Shown here: positions 45,646 through 55,671 of the stretch, one piece after another
Position numbering within the stretch: the stretch's first letter is position 1
Layout of the letters: every line of letters begins with the position of its first letter
Origin: Pedobacter sp. BS3
GTDB taxonomy: Bacteria > Bacteroidota > Bacteroidia > Sphingobacteriales > Sphingobacteriaceae
Assembly (NCBI RefSeq): GCF_008274585.1
Contig: NZ_VTRT01000001.1
Coordinates: forward strand, 372,001 to 436,000
Reading direction: 5' to 3'
Length of the DNA stretch: 64,000 nt
Position numbers and translations under genes: made by a program
Notes under the pieces: model-generated
Told to the model about the DNA's origin: nothing
Databases searched by the model: none
The model's input: only the letters and a program-made list of their open reading frames with translations

Positions 45646-47625
45646 GTGAAAAAATTATTTTTCCTGATAGTACTAAATACCTGCCTGCTCAGCGCTTTTT
45701 CGCAAAATGTCAAGCAGATACAAATACTTAGCTCAAAAGAACTGAGAGGTATAAAAACAGCTCAAAAATCTTATCAACGTATTATAAGCCCGGTTTTTTT
45801 ACACGAAGGAACTACACTTGCCTCTGACAGCGCAGACTATTACGCTGCCGAAAAACGGTTTAATGCTTTTGGCCATATTGTTATTACTCAACCCGACGGC
45901 ACGGTAATCTATTCTGATTTACTGGATTATGACGGAAATACGCGGGTTGCCGTACTCACCAATAATGTACGCATGGTAGATAAGCAGGGTGCGACCTTAA
46001 CTACCGATTGGCTTAACTATAATATGAACACCCGTATTGGCACGTATGTAAACGGCGGTAAAATTGTTAACGGCGACGACGTGCTTACCAGTAAGAATGG
46101 CTATTATTTTTCCAATACCCGCGATGCCTACTTCCGTTATAATGTAGTAATTACCAATAAAGACGCCATTACCAAGGCCGATACCATGCGTTATAATTCG
46201 GATACCAAGACAGCTTATTTTTACGGCCCTACCCATATTTATGGTAAGCAGGATACCTTGTACACCGAAAACGGAAATTACAACACCATTACACGGCAGG
46301 CCAACGGCGTTAAAAACAATTTATATACGCAGGGCACAAAATTCCTGAAAGGCGATACCATTTTTTACGATGACATCAAGGGTTTTGGCCGGGCAACCCG
46401 CAATGTGGTATTTGTAGATACTGGCTCACAGAAGATTGCCATGTTCGGACAGCTGGGCACCTACCTGCGGGCAGATTCAAGCATACTGATGACCCGCTAT
46501 CCGTATGTCATCATGGAAACCAAAGATTCGGCCAGCGTTGATTCCATTTACATGACAGCCGATACGCTCTTTTCAAAATTGATAGAGCGGCGGCATTTTA
46601 AACCGGCCAAACGTTCTATTTTTAAAAGCAATGCCGAATTGGAGGAAGAAGATGCAGGTAATGAAGCCGATTCTACGGCAGCAACTCCTGCCCCTGCCGC
46701 AACCAATATCCCCAAACCCCCGGAAGTGAAACAGGAGAAACCGGTAGAAAAGCCCAAAAAGGAAAAACGAAAGCGCCGCCGTGACCGTAAGAAAGAAGAG
46801 TTGGAAAATGCTTTGGCAAAAACCGACAGTGTGGCTGCGCCGCCATTGCTTACCTCATTACCCGATTCCATTGTAATAGAGCAAAAGCCCCGTCCCAAAA
46901 CAGCCGCCGAACTACGTGCCGAGGCCCGTTTAGACAGCATCCGTAAAGATTCTATCCGTTTTTCGCAGGATACCACTAAAATGCGGATTGTGCTGGCTTA
47001 TCATCACGTAAAGGTTTTCAAATCTGATTTGCAGGCAAAAGCCGATTCTGCCTTTTACAGCTACCAGGATTCTACCATCCGTACATATATCAATCCCATT
47101 GTCTGGGCGCAAGGTTCGCAAATGTCTGCCGATACCATTTACATGCAGATAAAAAACCAAAAGCTCGATAATATGCTGCTACAGCATAACGGTTTTATTG
47201 TCAATGTAGAAACCGATTCCACCAAGTTTAACCAGGTAAAAGGCAAGGTGCTTACCGGCTTTTTCAAAAATAACCAGTTAGAAAGCATGTTTGTTGACGG
47301 CAATGCCGAAAGCATTTACTACGTTCGCGATAGTACGGGATACACGGGCATGAACCGTTCTATAAGCAGTCGGATGCGTATAAACTTTGCCGAGAAGCAA
47401 TTACAGGATATTCTTTTCATCCGCAAACCCGACCTGGTATTTTATCCTATTGAGAAGCTCCCCAAGGATAAAGACATTCTCGAAGGATTTATCTGGAAAC
47501 CCAAAGAACGACCAAAATCAAAAGAAGAAATCATCCCGTCGCTGGCAAAGCAGAAGAAACCGGTAAAACCGGCTGCCAAATCAGCTCCCAAACAACCGGC
47601 TGCGGGCAAATCCGGGCCGCAATAA
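45646..47625 (+). CDS. OstA-like / LptA-type outer-membrane biogenesis protein
   Basis: 659 residues with a GTG start at 45646 and a signal peptide (KKLFFLIVLNTCLLSAFSQ). The N-terminal half has repeated beta strands of the OstA type (YYAAEKRFNAFGHIVITQPD, YNMNTRIGTYVNGGKIVNG, then repeated similar units). A charged linker of about 50 residues (EKPKKEKRKRRRDRKKEELE) follows, then another OstA-like segment and a lysine/proline-rich tail. It probably handles lipopolysaccharide transport in the periplasm. The long basic linker is unusual. Confidence 0.85.
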   Translation: MKKLFFLIVLNTCLLSAFSQNVKQIQILSSKELRGIKTAQKSYQRIISPVFLHEGTTLASDSADYYAAEKRFNAFGHIVITQPDGTVIYSDLLDYDGNTRVAVLTNNVRMVDKQGATLTTDWLNYNMNTRIGTYVNGGKIVNGDDVLTSKNGYYFSNTRDAYFRYNVVITNKDAITKADTMRYNSDTKTAYFYGPTHIYGKQDTLYTENGNYNTITRQANGVKNNLYTQGTKFLKGDTIFYDDIKGFGRATRNVVFVDTGSQKIAMFGQLGTYLRADSSILMTRYPYVIMETKDSASVDSIYMTADTLFSKLIERRHFKPAKRSIFKSNAELEEEDAGNEADSTAATPAPAATNIPKPPEVKQEKPVEKPKKEKRKRRRDRKKEELENALAKTDSVAAPPLLTSLPDSIVIEQKPRPKTAAELRAEARLDSIRKDSIRFSQDTTKMRIVLAYHHVKVFKSDLQAKADSAFYSYQDSTIRTYINPIVWAQGSQMSADTIYMQIKNQKLDNMLLQHNGFIVNVETDSTKFNQVKGKVLTGFFKNNQLESMFVDGNAESIYYVRDSTGYTGMNRSISSRMRINFAEKQLQDILFIRKPDLVFYPIEKLPKDKDILEGFIWKPKERPKSKEEIIPSLAKQKKPVKPAAKSAPKQPAAGKSGPQ

Positions 47626-47880
47626 TTAACCTGATCAGACCTAATGTCACATAATTGCCGTATGGGCTCTGTAACCGACAACATTTTGTATACCGGTATG
47701 TAAAGCTGGAGAGAAGCATGTCTGCAAGCCGTGGAGCGGAAATCAATTTTTGTGACCTTGCCTTAAATCGCTCAAGAAAACCGATTTGGGAATTATTTTT
47801 AAACATGTTACCCTGTTTTTACTTTTTACTTTTGAACCGGGCCTTGAGCAAGCTCATTGAATATAACTTTACTTAACATT

Positions 47881-48456
47881 ATGATCAATCTTAAAATCAT
47901 CACCTCAACTACCCGGCCCGGACGGAAGGGCATTGCAATAGCAAAGTGGATCACAGATTTAGCGGTAAGCGATCCCGGTTACCAGGCAGAGCTTCTTGAT
48001 CTGGGAGCAATCAATCTTCCACTGATGGATGAGCCCAATCATCCCCGGCTTCAGCAATATCAGCACGAGCATACCAAACGGTGGAGCGCAAAGATCAATG
48101 AGGCCGATGCCTTTATTATTGTGCTGGCAGAATATAATTTTAGCTTTCCGGCACCCATTAAAAATGCCTTAGACTATTTATACCATGAGTGGAAATACAA
48201 GCCGGTTAGTTTTGTGAGCTACGGTGGCGTTTCCGGCGGATTGCGCTCTGTCCAGATGTTAAAGCAGGTGGTGACTACGTTAAATATGGTTCCGGTGCTT
48301 GAATCTGTAACCATACCCATGTTCTCTAATTTTCTGGACGATCAGGACACATTTAACCCTAACGAGCTGATAAGCAAATCGGCACAGGTAATGTTACAGG
48401 AACTGAAAACCTGGAGCGACAGCTTAAAGCAACTGAGGGAAAAGAAAAAATCATAG
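47881..48456 (+). CDS. NADPH-dependent FMN reductase
   Basis: 191 residues from ATG at 47881. The flavodoxin-like fold starts MINLKIITSTTRPGRKGIAIA. The FMN-binding AEYNFSFPAPIKNALDYLYHEW and the conserved YGGVSGGLRSVQMLK are present. It is a likely quinone or azo-type reductase in the cytosol. It stands alone. Confidence 0.92.
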   Translation: MINLKIITSTTRPGRKGIAIAKWITDLAVSDPGYQAELLDLGAINLPLMDEPNHPRLQQYQHEHTKRWSAKINEADAFIIVLAEYNFSFPAPIKNALDYLYHEWKYKPVSFVSYGGVSGGLRSVQMLKQVVTTLNMVPVLESVTIPMFSNFLDDQDTFNPNELISKSAQVMLQELKTWSDSLKQLREKKKS

Positions 48457-48499
48457 TGATGAGGGTGTCTGAAAACCCATATCGAACCTGATCCTGGTT

Positions 48500-48530
48500 C
48501 CCGGCCTGTCCCCTCCCCCGGCAGGCCGGG
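48500..48530. repeat. GC-rich 9-bp hairpin
   Basis: CCCGGCCTG and CAGGCCGGG with a 13-base loop, 44 bases after the reductase stop. Confidence 0.7.
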
Positions 48531-48554
48531 TAACGGGCAACCGTTCATTTAGGG

Positions 48555-48579
48555 TCAGCTTCCCGGCTGATGCTTTTTT
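48555..48579 (+). terminator. intrinsic terminator
   Basis: TCAGC/GCTGA with a six-base loop runs into a T-run ending at 48579. Confidence 0.6.
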
Positions 48580-48743
48580 AAGACCACATATAGCGGATCT
48601 CTTTGGTGTTAACCACACATGGTGCTTGTTTTTGCATTAAAATCACAGGCGATAATTTTCTTGCAAAGTATAATGTAATATTAACAATAATAGCGCCTCC
48701 ATTGCAATCCTTTTGGTAAAATAATATCATTATAAGGCAAAAT

Positions 48744-48780
48744 AATTGTAAGATATACTCTGGCAACCAGATACCTTTGA
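48744..48780 (+). promoter_or_regulatory. promoter module shared with RraA gene
   Basis: An AATTG box and TACCTTTGAAT are separated by the same distance as in the module at 55574-55610. The last 12 bases are identical and 31 of 42 positions agree in the aligned region. TACCTTTG fits TAnnTTTG. Confidence 0.55.
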
Positions 48781-48849
48781 ATAAGCTGGGTAATTATAAT
48801 TAAACGATACCTGTTCTGATTCGGACACCACTAAAACAAGATCACTTAA

Positions 48850-51191
48850 ATGAATAAGAAAAAAAACAGGCATTACAGGTCAGGCCTGTCACTGTTCACA
48901 TTAGTTGCGTTAATTGGATTCACCTCAACACTGCATGCACAATCCGGCAATTCGCAGACTAACGCTGTGCAAATAACCAGCGACAAAGGCAAAGTGCATG
49001 TTAAAGCCTTAAAGTACACCTGGGACTGGCAATCGTCTAACGATCAGTTCAGTTTTTATGACAGCGTGGGCAGGCGCATGGCAACAGGTACATTGCAGCC
49101 TGCGGTAGTGGTAAACAAGGGACGGGGTACAACCCCGTATTGCTCGGCAGGCACTGTAGCTAATGTTGAAGTTAAGGATAACGGTGTATACATCAGCTAT
49201 AAGGATGTTAATGGTAAATCGGCAATCAATATGGTATGGCGCTTTGATGACCGTGGCGTATGGCAGGAGCCGGTTGAATATCGCGGGCAGGCGGGCGAAG
49301 ACGTTGTCAGCTTATATTATTTTTCCAGGACCGCAAATAATCAGGCAAATCCGGGCCTGTACTTTTCCTGGCTGGTTGAGCCGGGCCTAAGCTGTTCGGC
49401 ATCGGTGGGGCCGGTTCAGCCCATGTGGTCAAGAATAAACCTGGATAGCTGGCTGGGACGTGGGGTAACCGGCGATAATACCCGGATGTTGCAGCAATGG
49501 GCGCTCCCCGTGCACTTTTTTGCGGTATGAGCGCATCATCAGACCATACGCATAAAAAAGCCGGCGTATATAAATATATGAGCGATGCCTTTTGCCTGGG
49601 GCTCGCCGATCTGCCTGCTGGCGACCTGAGACTTGAGGCACGGTTGGGGTACGCGTCGCCGGTAATTGATATCCGGAGTGACTTGTGGGGACAGGCACGT
49701 GGTGCCGGGCCGCATAAGCTGGGCGCAACTTTCTATTGGGCAATAGGCGATGATTACCGTGACGCTATTGGCAACTATTACGCAGGTTTGAAAGATGGCG
49801 GAATAATCAGGGTAAAACAAAATTCGCCGGAAAAGAATGCCGTTATTGCCCTGCCCGAATTTAATACCTGGGGAGCACAGGTCGCCATTAAAAAAACAAT
49901 GGATTCCTTTGACGAGGAAAGCCTGAATAATATCTACGACGACCTTAAGAGATCGCGAATGAAGGCATCGGTATTTGTGGTTGATGCCAAGTGGCAGGCA
50001 GAGTATGGCCCCTTGCAGCACGATAAAAAGAGATTTCCGCATTTTACACAATTCCTGGACCGGGTGCGTGCCGATGGCAATAAAGTGGGCTTATGGGGAG
50101 CGCTTTTCAGATGTTATGATCCTGCCGATATGGGTTTAACGCTTAAAAACATGCTGCACGATCCCGATGGCAAGCCCATAACCAAGCAGGAAGGCAAAAA
50201 ATCGTTTTATTTCATGGATTTATCCCAACCCATTGTCCAGGAAGCTTTCCGTAAGCAGATCAAACAGTTTATGCACGATTATCATCCCGATATCGTGAAA
50301 TACGATTTTGGATATGAGCTGCCGCCAATGTCTATGAGCATTCCTGAAAATAAAGATTGGGCCGGCGAAAAAATGCTGAAAAAATTTATTGAAGTAACCG
50401 TTGATGCGTTACGCCGGGAAAATCCCAATGTGGTGGTGATGTATTACGCATTATCGCCGTTTTTCTTAGATGAATTTGATATTCACAGCACCGACGATCT
50501 GTTTATGAATGAGGAAGAGTATGCGGTTGAGGCTAACCGGAGGCTATACTTTAGCAGCCTGATGGGGACGCTTGGCATACCAAGCTATGGCTCTGGAGGG
50601 TATAGCTGGATACACATGGACGATATATGGTTTGATACCATTGTTTCAGGCGCATTGGGCTCGCTGGGAAGTTTCAGGGGAGATAATACCGATTCCAAAG
50701 CGTCAGATGAGCTTATGGCAAAATTTAATGGCCGGGCCGCATTGCGGCGCACCAGTAATGTGTTTGATGTTAAGCCGCTGCAAACCACGCAGATAGGCGC
50801 CAATGGCGGGCGGGCCTCATCCTGGATAAGGTTTGAGCATGATGTGCCGGTTTTAATGGCGCTGCGCACACAACATATCATGACCGGCGACCCTATTCCG
50901 GCCGCCTGCCAGGACCAGGTAAAAAGCACGGCAAAAGTAGTTATTGCTTCGGCCGATGAGCAGGAGATCGCCAAAACAACAAAATTAAATGTGGTGCCGT
51001 TCGCCGATGGAACGTTAACCATCCATCATAACGGTAAAGAGAAAACTGCGACCGTTATTACCCATACCTTTAATAACCCTGCCACCGTTGCTGTAAAATA
51101 TGATTTAAAGCAGGGAGTGCTGAATTTGCCGTTGACCGAAAGACTTAAAAACGGGATGCTGGTTGAACGGATGGAGGTTGTTTTTAAATAG
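48850..51191 (+). pseudogene. glycoside hydrolase (GH-D/GH31-like TIM barrel), frameshifted
   Basis: Two frames make one protein of about 780 residues. The first (48850-49530) has a signal peptide and a beta-sandwich domain, ending LPVHFFAV. The second (from about 49497 to 51191) continues FCGMSASSDHTHKKAG and contains the catalytic barrel (HPDIVKYDFGYELPP, ADGNKVGLWGALFRCYDP). They meet at a run of six T at 49517-49522, and one extra T would restore the frame. The substrate is unknown. The Asp in KYDFG is the likely nucleophile. It may be a sequencing error, a true mutation or slippage. Confidence 0.85.
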
Positions 51192-51207
51192 AGTTAAAGA
51201 TAGAACT

Positions 51208-52062
51208 ATGAAAAGATTGTTTATTACCGGTATGGTTGTATGCCTGCATCTGGTGAGTAGCGCCCAGCAATTCAAATTTTCGCACCGGGGCGGGCGGGGC
51301 TTAATGCCCGAAAATACCGTTATCGCCATGGAAAATGCCCTGGATTTTGATACGGCATTGGAAATGGATCTTTACCTGAGCAGGGATAACCAGGTTTTTG
51401 TTTATCATGATGGCGTAATTTCGCCGGTTTACGCCACCAATCCTGATGGAAGCTACGTAACCAAAGAGCAGGCAAACAAAAAAAGGATAATTGAGTACAC
51501 TTATCCTGAACTGAGAAGTTTTGACATTGGTACCCGGCCCAATCCTGAGTTTCCACGAAAGAAGAATGTAAAAGCTTATATTCCGCTTTTTGCCGAACTG
51601 GTAGACTCTGTTGAAAGATATGCTCAAAAAGGAGGGCTTGAAAAACCCTCCTATTCGGTTGAAATAAAAGTTCCTTCCGGAAAGCTGCCTGAGCTCTACA
51701 AGCAACACCTGGTTGATGCCGCCATGAAGATCATCGCAGAAAAAAACATAACCGACCGTGTGATTATCCAATCGTTTGATGTCGAGGCCCTGGAATACCT
51801 GCACAAAAAATATCCCGGTACAAAAACAGCATACCTTGTTTTTATTGGCAGGGATGATTTTAAAGCCAACCTGCAAAAGTTGTCATTTAAACCCACGGGC
51901 TATAGTCCGTACTATAAACAGGTAACCAGGGAAATGATTGATTATTGCCATAAAAATAATATCCAGGTTATTACCTGGACCGTGGATGACAAAAGTGAGA
52001 TTGAACGGCTCAGGCAAATGGGTGTGGATGTAGTTATTTCAGATTATCCCGATTATTTTTAA
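51208..52062 (+). CDS. exported glycerophosphodiester phosphodiesterase-family protein
   Basis: 284 residues from ATG at 51208, with a signal peptide (ending VSSAQ). The GDPD signature HRGGRGLMPENTVIAMENAL and the metal ligands EMDLYLSRDNQVFVYHDG are at the N-terminus, and ITWTVDDKSEIERLRQMGVD at the C-terminus. It would cleave glycerophosphodiesters in the periplasm. It begins 16 bases after the glycoside hydrolase stop, in one operon. Confidence 0.92.
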   Translation: MKRLFITGMVVCLHLVSSAQQFKFSHRGGRGLMPENTVIAMENALDFDTALEMDLYLSRDNQVFVYHDGVISPVYATNPDGSYVTKEQANKKRIIEYTYPELRSFDIGTRPNPEFPRKKNVKAYIPLFAELVDSVERYAQKGGLEKPSYSVEIKVPSGKLPELYKQHLVDAAMKIIAEKNITDRVIIQSFDVEALEYLHKKYPGTKTAYLVFIGRDDFKANLQKLSFKPTGYSPYYKQVTREMIDYCHKNNIQVITWTVDDKSEIERLRQMGVDVVISDYPDYF

Positions 52063-52107
52063 CCCAGGGTACCCAATAAATTAGTCGCTCAATACCACCA
52101 CCATATT

Positions 52108-53814
52108 ATGTTTCGCAATCTCCAACCGCCGGATCATATTGTATTTATCGGCTATTTCCTGTTAGTTGCCTGTTACGGCTATTACATCTACAACAAAAAG
52201 AAAAGCAGGCAGGCCAGCTCAACCGATTTTTTCCTGGCAGAAGGATCGCTCACGTGGTGGGCTATCGGGGCATCCATCATAGCCTCTAACATTTCTGCCG
52301 AGCAGTTTGTCGGGATGTCCGGCAACGGATTTCGCCTTGGTCTGGCCATTTCAGTTTATGAATGGTCGGGAGCTGTAGGATTGATCCTGGTAGCCGTATT
52401 TTTTATTCCCATTTTTCTGAAAAATGAGATTTATACCATGCCCCAGTTTCTCCAGAAACGGTATAATGAACCAGTGGGCCTGATTATGGCGGTTTTCTGG
52501 CTCTTTCTGTATGTGTTTGTCAACCTTACATCTATCCTGTTTTTGGGAACCATAGCGTTGAGTAACCTGGTTGGCGACGGCTATTTTCATATCGTGATGA
52601 TTTGCCTTGCAGCGGCGGCGTTCATAATTACTATTGGCGGTATGAAAGTAATTGGTTATACCGATGTTATCCAGGTGTTTTTCCTGATTCTTGGCGGACT
52701 TGCCACTACGTATCTTGCCCTTACCCTGGTATCTGAAAAGTTTGGCATGGGCAGCAACGTTTTTGCCGGGTTCAATCAGTTGTTAAAACAGGCGCCGGAA
52801 CACTTTAAAATGATTTTTGATAAACCCTCCGCAACCTCGTCTCCCGAAGAAATTAACCGGTACATAAGTCTGCCGGGACTGGCCATGATGGCTGCCGGGA
52901 TGTGGGTTGCCAACCTCAATTACTGGGGCTGTAACCAGTACATCACACAACGGGCTTTAGGCGCAGATTTAAAAACAGCCCGGAACGGTATCCTCTTTTC
53001 GGCATTTTTAAAATTGTTAATGCCCCTGATTGTAGTGCTGCCCGGCATTGCCGCTTATGTTTTATACCAGCATGGCGAATTACAGCAGCAAATGCTTACC
53101 GGGGGCGAGTTCAGGGAAGATAATGCCTATGCGGCTATCCTGAATTTTTTGCCCGTTGGTCTTAAAGGATTAAGTCTTGCAGCGCTTACTGCCGCTATAG
53201 TAGCCTCGCTTGCGGGCAAGGCAAACAGTATATCCACCATTTTTACCCTGGATATTTATAAAAAGTATTTGAATAAAAATTCGGATGAAAAAAAGTTAAT
53301 CTGGATAGGTCGCCTTACCATTATACTCGCAATTGTAATAGCTATTGCCGTAAACTGGAATGATGCCATAGGAATTGGCAGCAGGGGAGGCTTTGAGTTT
53401 ATTCAAAAGTACACAGGTTTTGTTTCGCCGGGTATTCTGGCAGTTTTTCTATTGGGCTTTTTCTGGAAAAGAACTACTTCGGCCGCAGCCTTTACCGGTA
53501 TCATCGGTTCGCTTGTTTTATCGGTAATTTTTGACCGGTTTATAGTTAACTGGCTGGGAACAGAAACCCTGTGGTATACCGCTTATCCCGATGCTAATGG
53601 AACCTGTATCATCCCGTTCATGGTAAGCATGGGTTGGGTTTTCGTATTTACCGTTGTATTGATGATTGCTATCAGCCTGTTATTTCCTGGTGGCCCAAAA
53701 GAAGGCGCTAAGATCGAGGTAGATGGTAATATGTTTCGTCTTTCGTCATCCACCTGGGTTTTAATAGCCATTATTCTGAGCATTTTAACGGCGCTTTATA
53801 TCAGGTTTTGGTAA
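52108..53814 (+). CDS. sodium/solute symporter (second paralogue)
   Basis: 568 residues of the SSS family with about fourteen hydrophobic segments. It shares long identical stretches with the xylose-operon symporter (LTWWAIGAS, IASNISAEQF, NYWGCNQYITQRALGADLKT). It lies 45 bases after the GDPD gene. It probably takes up a sugar or sugar acid released by the adjacent hydrolases, but the substrate is not shown. Confidence 0.92.
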   Translation: MFRNLQPPDHIVFIGYFLLVACYGYYIYNKKKSRQASSTDFFLAEGSLTWWAIGASIIASNISAEQFVGMSGNGFRLGLAISVYEWSGAVGLILVAVFFIPIFLKNEIYTMPQFLQKRYNEPVGLIMAVFWLFLYVFVNLTSILFLGTIALSNLVGDGYFHIVMICLAAAAFIITIGGMKVIGYTDVIQVFFLILGGLATTYLALTLVSEKFGMGSNVFAGFNQLLKQAPEHFKMIFDKPSATSSPEEINRYISLPGLAMMAAGMWVANLNYWGCNQYITQRALGADLKTARNGILFSAFLKLLMPLIVVLPGIAAYVLYQHGELQQQMLTGGEFREDNAYAAILNFLPVGLKGLSLAALTAAIVASLAGKANSISTIFTLDIYKKYLNKNSDEKKLIWIGRLTIILAIVIAIAVNWNDAIGIGSRGGFEFIQKYTGFVSPGILAVFLLGFFWKRTTSAAAFTGIIGSLVLSVIFDRFIVNWLGTETLWYTAYPDANGTCIIPFMVSMGWVFVFTVVLMIAISLLFPGGPKEGAKIEVDGNMFRLSSSTWVLIAIILSILTALYIRFW

Positions 53815-53897
53815 AATGGGGAAATCATTCAATTACTATTCTGGCAGCCAGATAACTAAAATTTGCCTTTTGTTATCCAAACCGGTAACTTTGACAT

Positions 53898-54254
53898 GTG
53901 TCAGAAAAATTCCTACGAGATACTTATGTGTATGGAACCGAGTTTTGGGATTTCTATAATTCTCAAAAGAAAGAAGTTCAGGATAAGATTGATTGGGTAA
54001 TTGGACTTGTAAGGACACTTAAAATTATTCCTGAGAAGTTTTTCAAACATCTGGCAGGAGCAAATGGACTTTATGAGATACGGATAAAGGTCGGTAGCAA
54101 TATATTTCGCATATTTTGTTTCTTTGACAAAGGGAATTTAATAATCCTGTTGAGTGGGTTTCAAAAAAAGACCGATAAAACTCCGAAACAAGAGATTGAA
54201 AAAGCGGAACGTTTAAAACAAAGATATTATGAAGAACAAGCCAAACATAAATAA
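53898..54254 (+). CDS. higB: RelE/HigB-family toxin
   Basis: 118 residues from GTG at 53898. It has the RelE-like core (YNSQKKEVQDKIDWVIGLV, then GLYEIRIKVGSNIFRIFCF and IILLSGFQKK). It is likely an mRNA-cleaving toxin of a type II system. Its 3' end overlaps the antitoxin by 26 bases, with the toxin first as in higBA. Confidence 0.9.
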   Translation: MSEKFLRDTYVYGTEFWDFYNSQKKEVQDKIDWVIGLVRTLKIIPEKFFKHLAGANGLYEIRIKVGSNIFRIFCFFDKGNLIILLSGFQKKTDKTPKQEIEKAERLKQRYYEEQAKHK

Positions 54255-54540
54255 TCTGGTTTCCTGGGACGAGCACTTAGATAAAAAATATGGGAAAGCA
54301 GGCACTGCTTCCCGTGAAAAGTATGAGGAAGAGTTTGAGGCGTTTAAAATCGGCATTTTAATTCAGGAAGCACGAAAACAAAAGAATCTTACGCAGGAAG
54401 AATTAGCTTTAAAAGTTGGAACAACTAAAAATTATATTTCCCGGATAGAGAATAATGCAAGTGACATCAGGCTCTCAACACTGATGCGAATTATACGGGA
54501 AGGATTAGGAGGCCATTTAAAGCTTACACTCGATTTGTAA
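54229..54540 (+). CDS. higA: HigA-type antitoxin, XRE-family helix-turn-helix
   Basis: 103 residues. The C-terminal half is an XRE helix-turn-helix (LTQEELALKVGTTKNYISRI), preceded by a helical segment that probably binds the toxin. It starts within the toxin gene and neutralises it, likely repressing the pair as well. Confidence 0.9.
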   Translation: MKNKPNINNLVSWDEHLDKKYGKAGTASREKYEEEFEAFKIGILIQEARKQKNLTQEELALKVGTTKNYISRIENNASDIRLSTLMRIIREGLGGHLKLTLDL

Positions 54541-54590
54541 AAAAGCATTAAGGTTATTTTCTGAATTGGTTAGCTGCATTTTCATGCCCT

Positions 54591-55457
54591 CTACACATTA
54601 ATCTGCTTCCGGTATTCCGAAGGATTTTTATGCGTGATCAGCTTAAAGAATTTATTAAAATTAGCCAGGTTATTATAGCCGCTTTCGTAGCAGGCATCGG
54701 CAATAGAATAGTCCTTATTTTGTAAGAGCTTGCAGGCGTGCCCTATTCTGAGCTCGTTTAAAAACTGGATAAACGATTTTTGGGTATGGCTTTTAAAAAA
54801 ACGGCAAAAGGCCGTGGGAGACATGTTGCCTACCGCCGAAATCTCTTCCAGGGTGATGTTTCGATGGAAATTCTGCATCAGAAACTGGTAGATCACATTA
54901 ATACGCTTTGCATCCCGCTCATCCTGTAAATTTTTGTACGATACCGTTGCCAGGTATTCGTATTCCCTGGAATGTGTTAACAGGTTAATAACCCGCAAAA
55001 AAGTCAGTATTTTCTCAAAGCCCTCCATCCTGGATAGTTCAGAAAGCAGCCTGGTAACGCTTTTGTAAGCAGCGCCATAAAATTTTAAGCCCCGTGCAGC
55101 CTTCTTTATTAGTTCCTGTATGGGTTGAATAACGGAAACTTCATCAGAGAGATTTACATAAAAATCCTGGGGAAAATAAACGACGGTCGCTTTAGCCCTG
55201 AAGCTCTTTTTCTTAAGCGAAAAAACCGGGTCGTTTTGCCAGATATGCGGCAGGTAAGGGCCCATCAATACCAGGTCACCCGCCTCAAAATTAGCAATAT
55301 TATCACCCACAATCCGTTTTCCATAACTTTCTTCGATCCAAACCAGCTCACAGAGGTGGTGAAAATGGAATGGACTTTCTAAAAAAAATGTATCAACTTT
55401 TTTTATCTGTATCGTATTTTTTCCGGATGAGGGTGTATCAATTAACTGGGGTCTCAT
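54591..55457 (-). CDS. AraC-family transcriptional regulator
   Basis: 288 residues. An N-terminal cupin-like sensor (GDLVLMGPYLPHIWQND) precedes two C-terminal AraC helix-turn-helices (NITLEEISAVGNMSPTAFCR, then SIADACYESGYNNLANFNK). It is divergent from the RraA gene. The shared promoter module at 48744 and 55574 is a candidate target for it. Confidence 0.92.
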   Translation of the reverse strand: MRPQLIDTPSSGKNTIQIKKVDTFFLESPFHFHHLCELVWIEESYGKRIVGDNIANFEAGDLVLMGPYLPHIWQNDPVFSLKKKSFRAKATVVYFPQDFYVNLSDEVSVIQPIQELIKKAARGLKFYGAAYKSVTRLLSELSRMEGFEKILTFLRVINLLTHSREYEYLATVSYKNLQDERDAKRINVIYQFLMQNFHRNITLEEISAVGNMSPTAFCRFFKSHTQKSFIQFLNELRIGHACKLLQNKDYSIADACYESGYNNLANFNKFFKLITHKNPSEYRKQINV

Positions 55458-55573
55458 GCCTATTCTGATTTGCCGGTATAACTATTGCTGGATATGATAT
55501 TAATCCAATATTAACTGTAAAAAATGATAATTTGAAAATATCCGCTAAAATAACATTAATATATTGATAATAT

Positions 55574-55610
55574 AATTGAAGGATATTCATGCTAAGCCAG
55601 ATACCTTTGA
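55574..55610 (+). promoter_or_regulatory. promoter module upstream of the RraA-family gene
   Basis: This is the second copy of the AATTG-N23-TACCTTTG module, 62 bases ahead of the start and in the divergent region with the AraC gene. Confidence 0.55.
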
Positions 55611-55671
55611 ATGAAAGCTATTAAAATCAGATTTCTGTTTTTTAGCAGGCATTAACATATTAACCAACATA

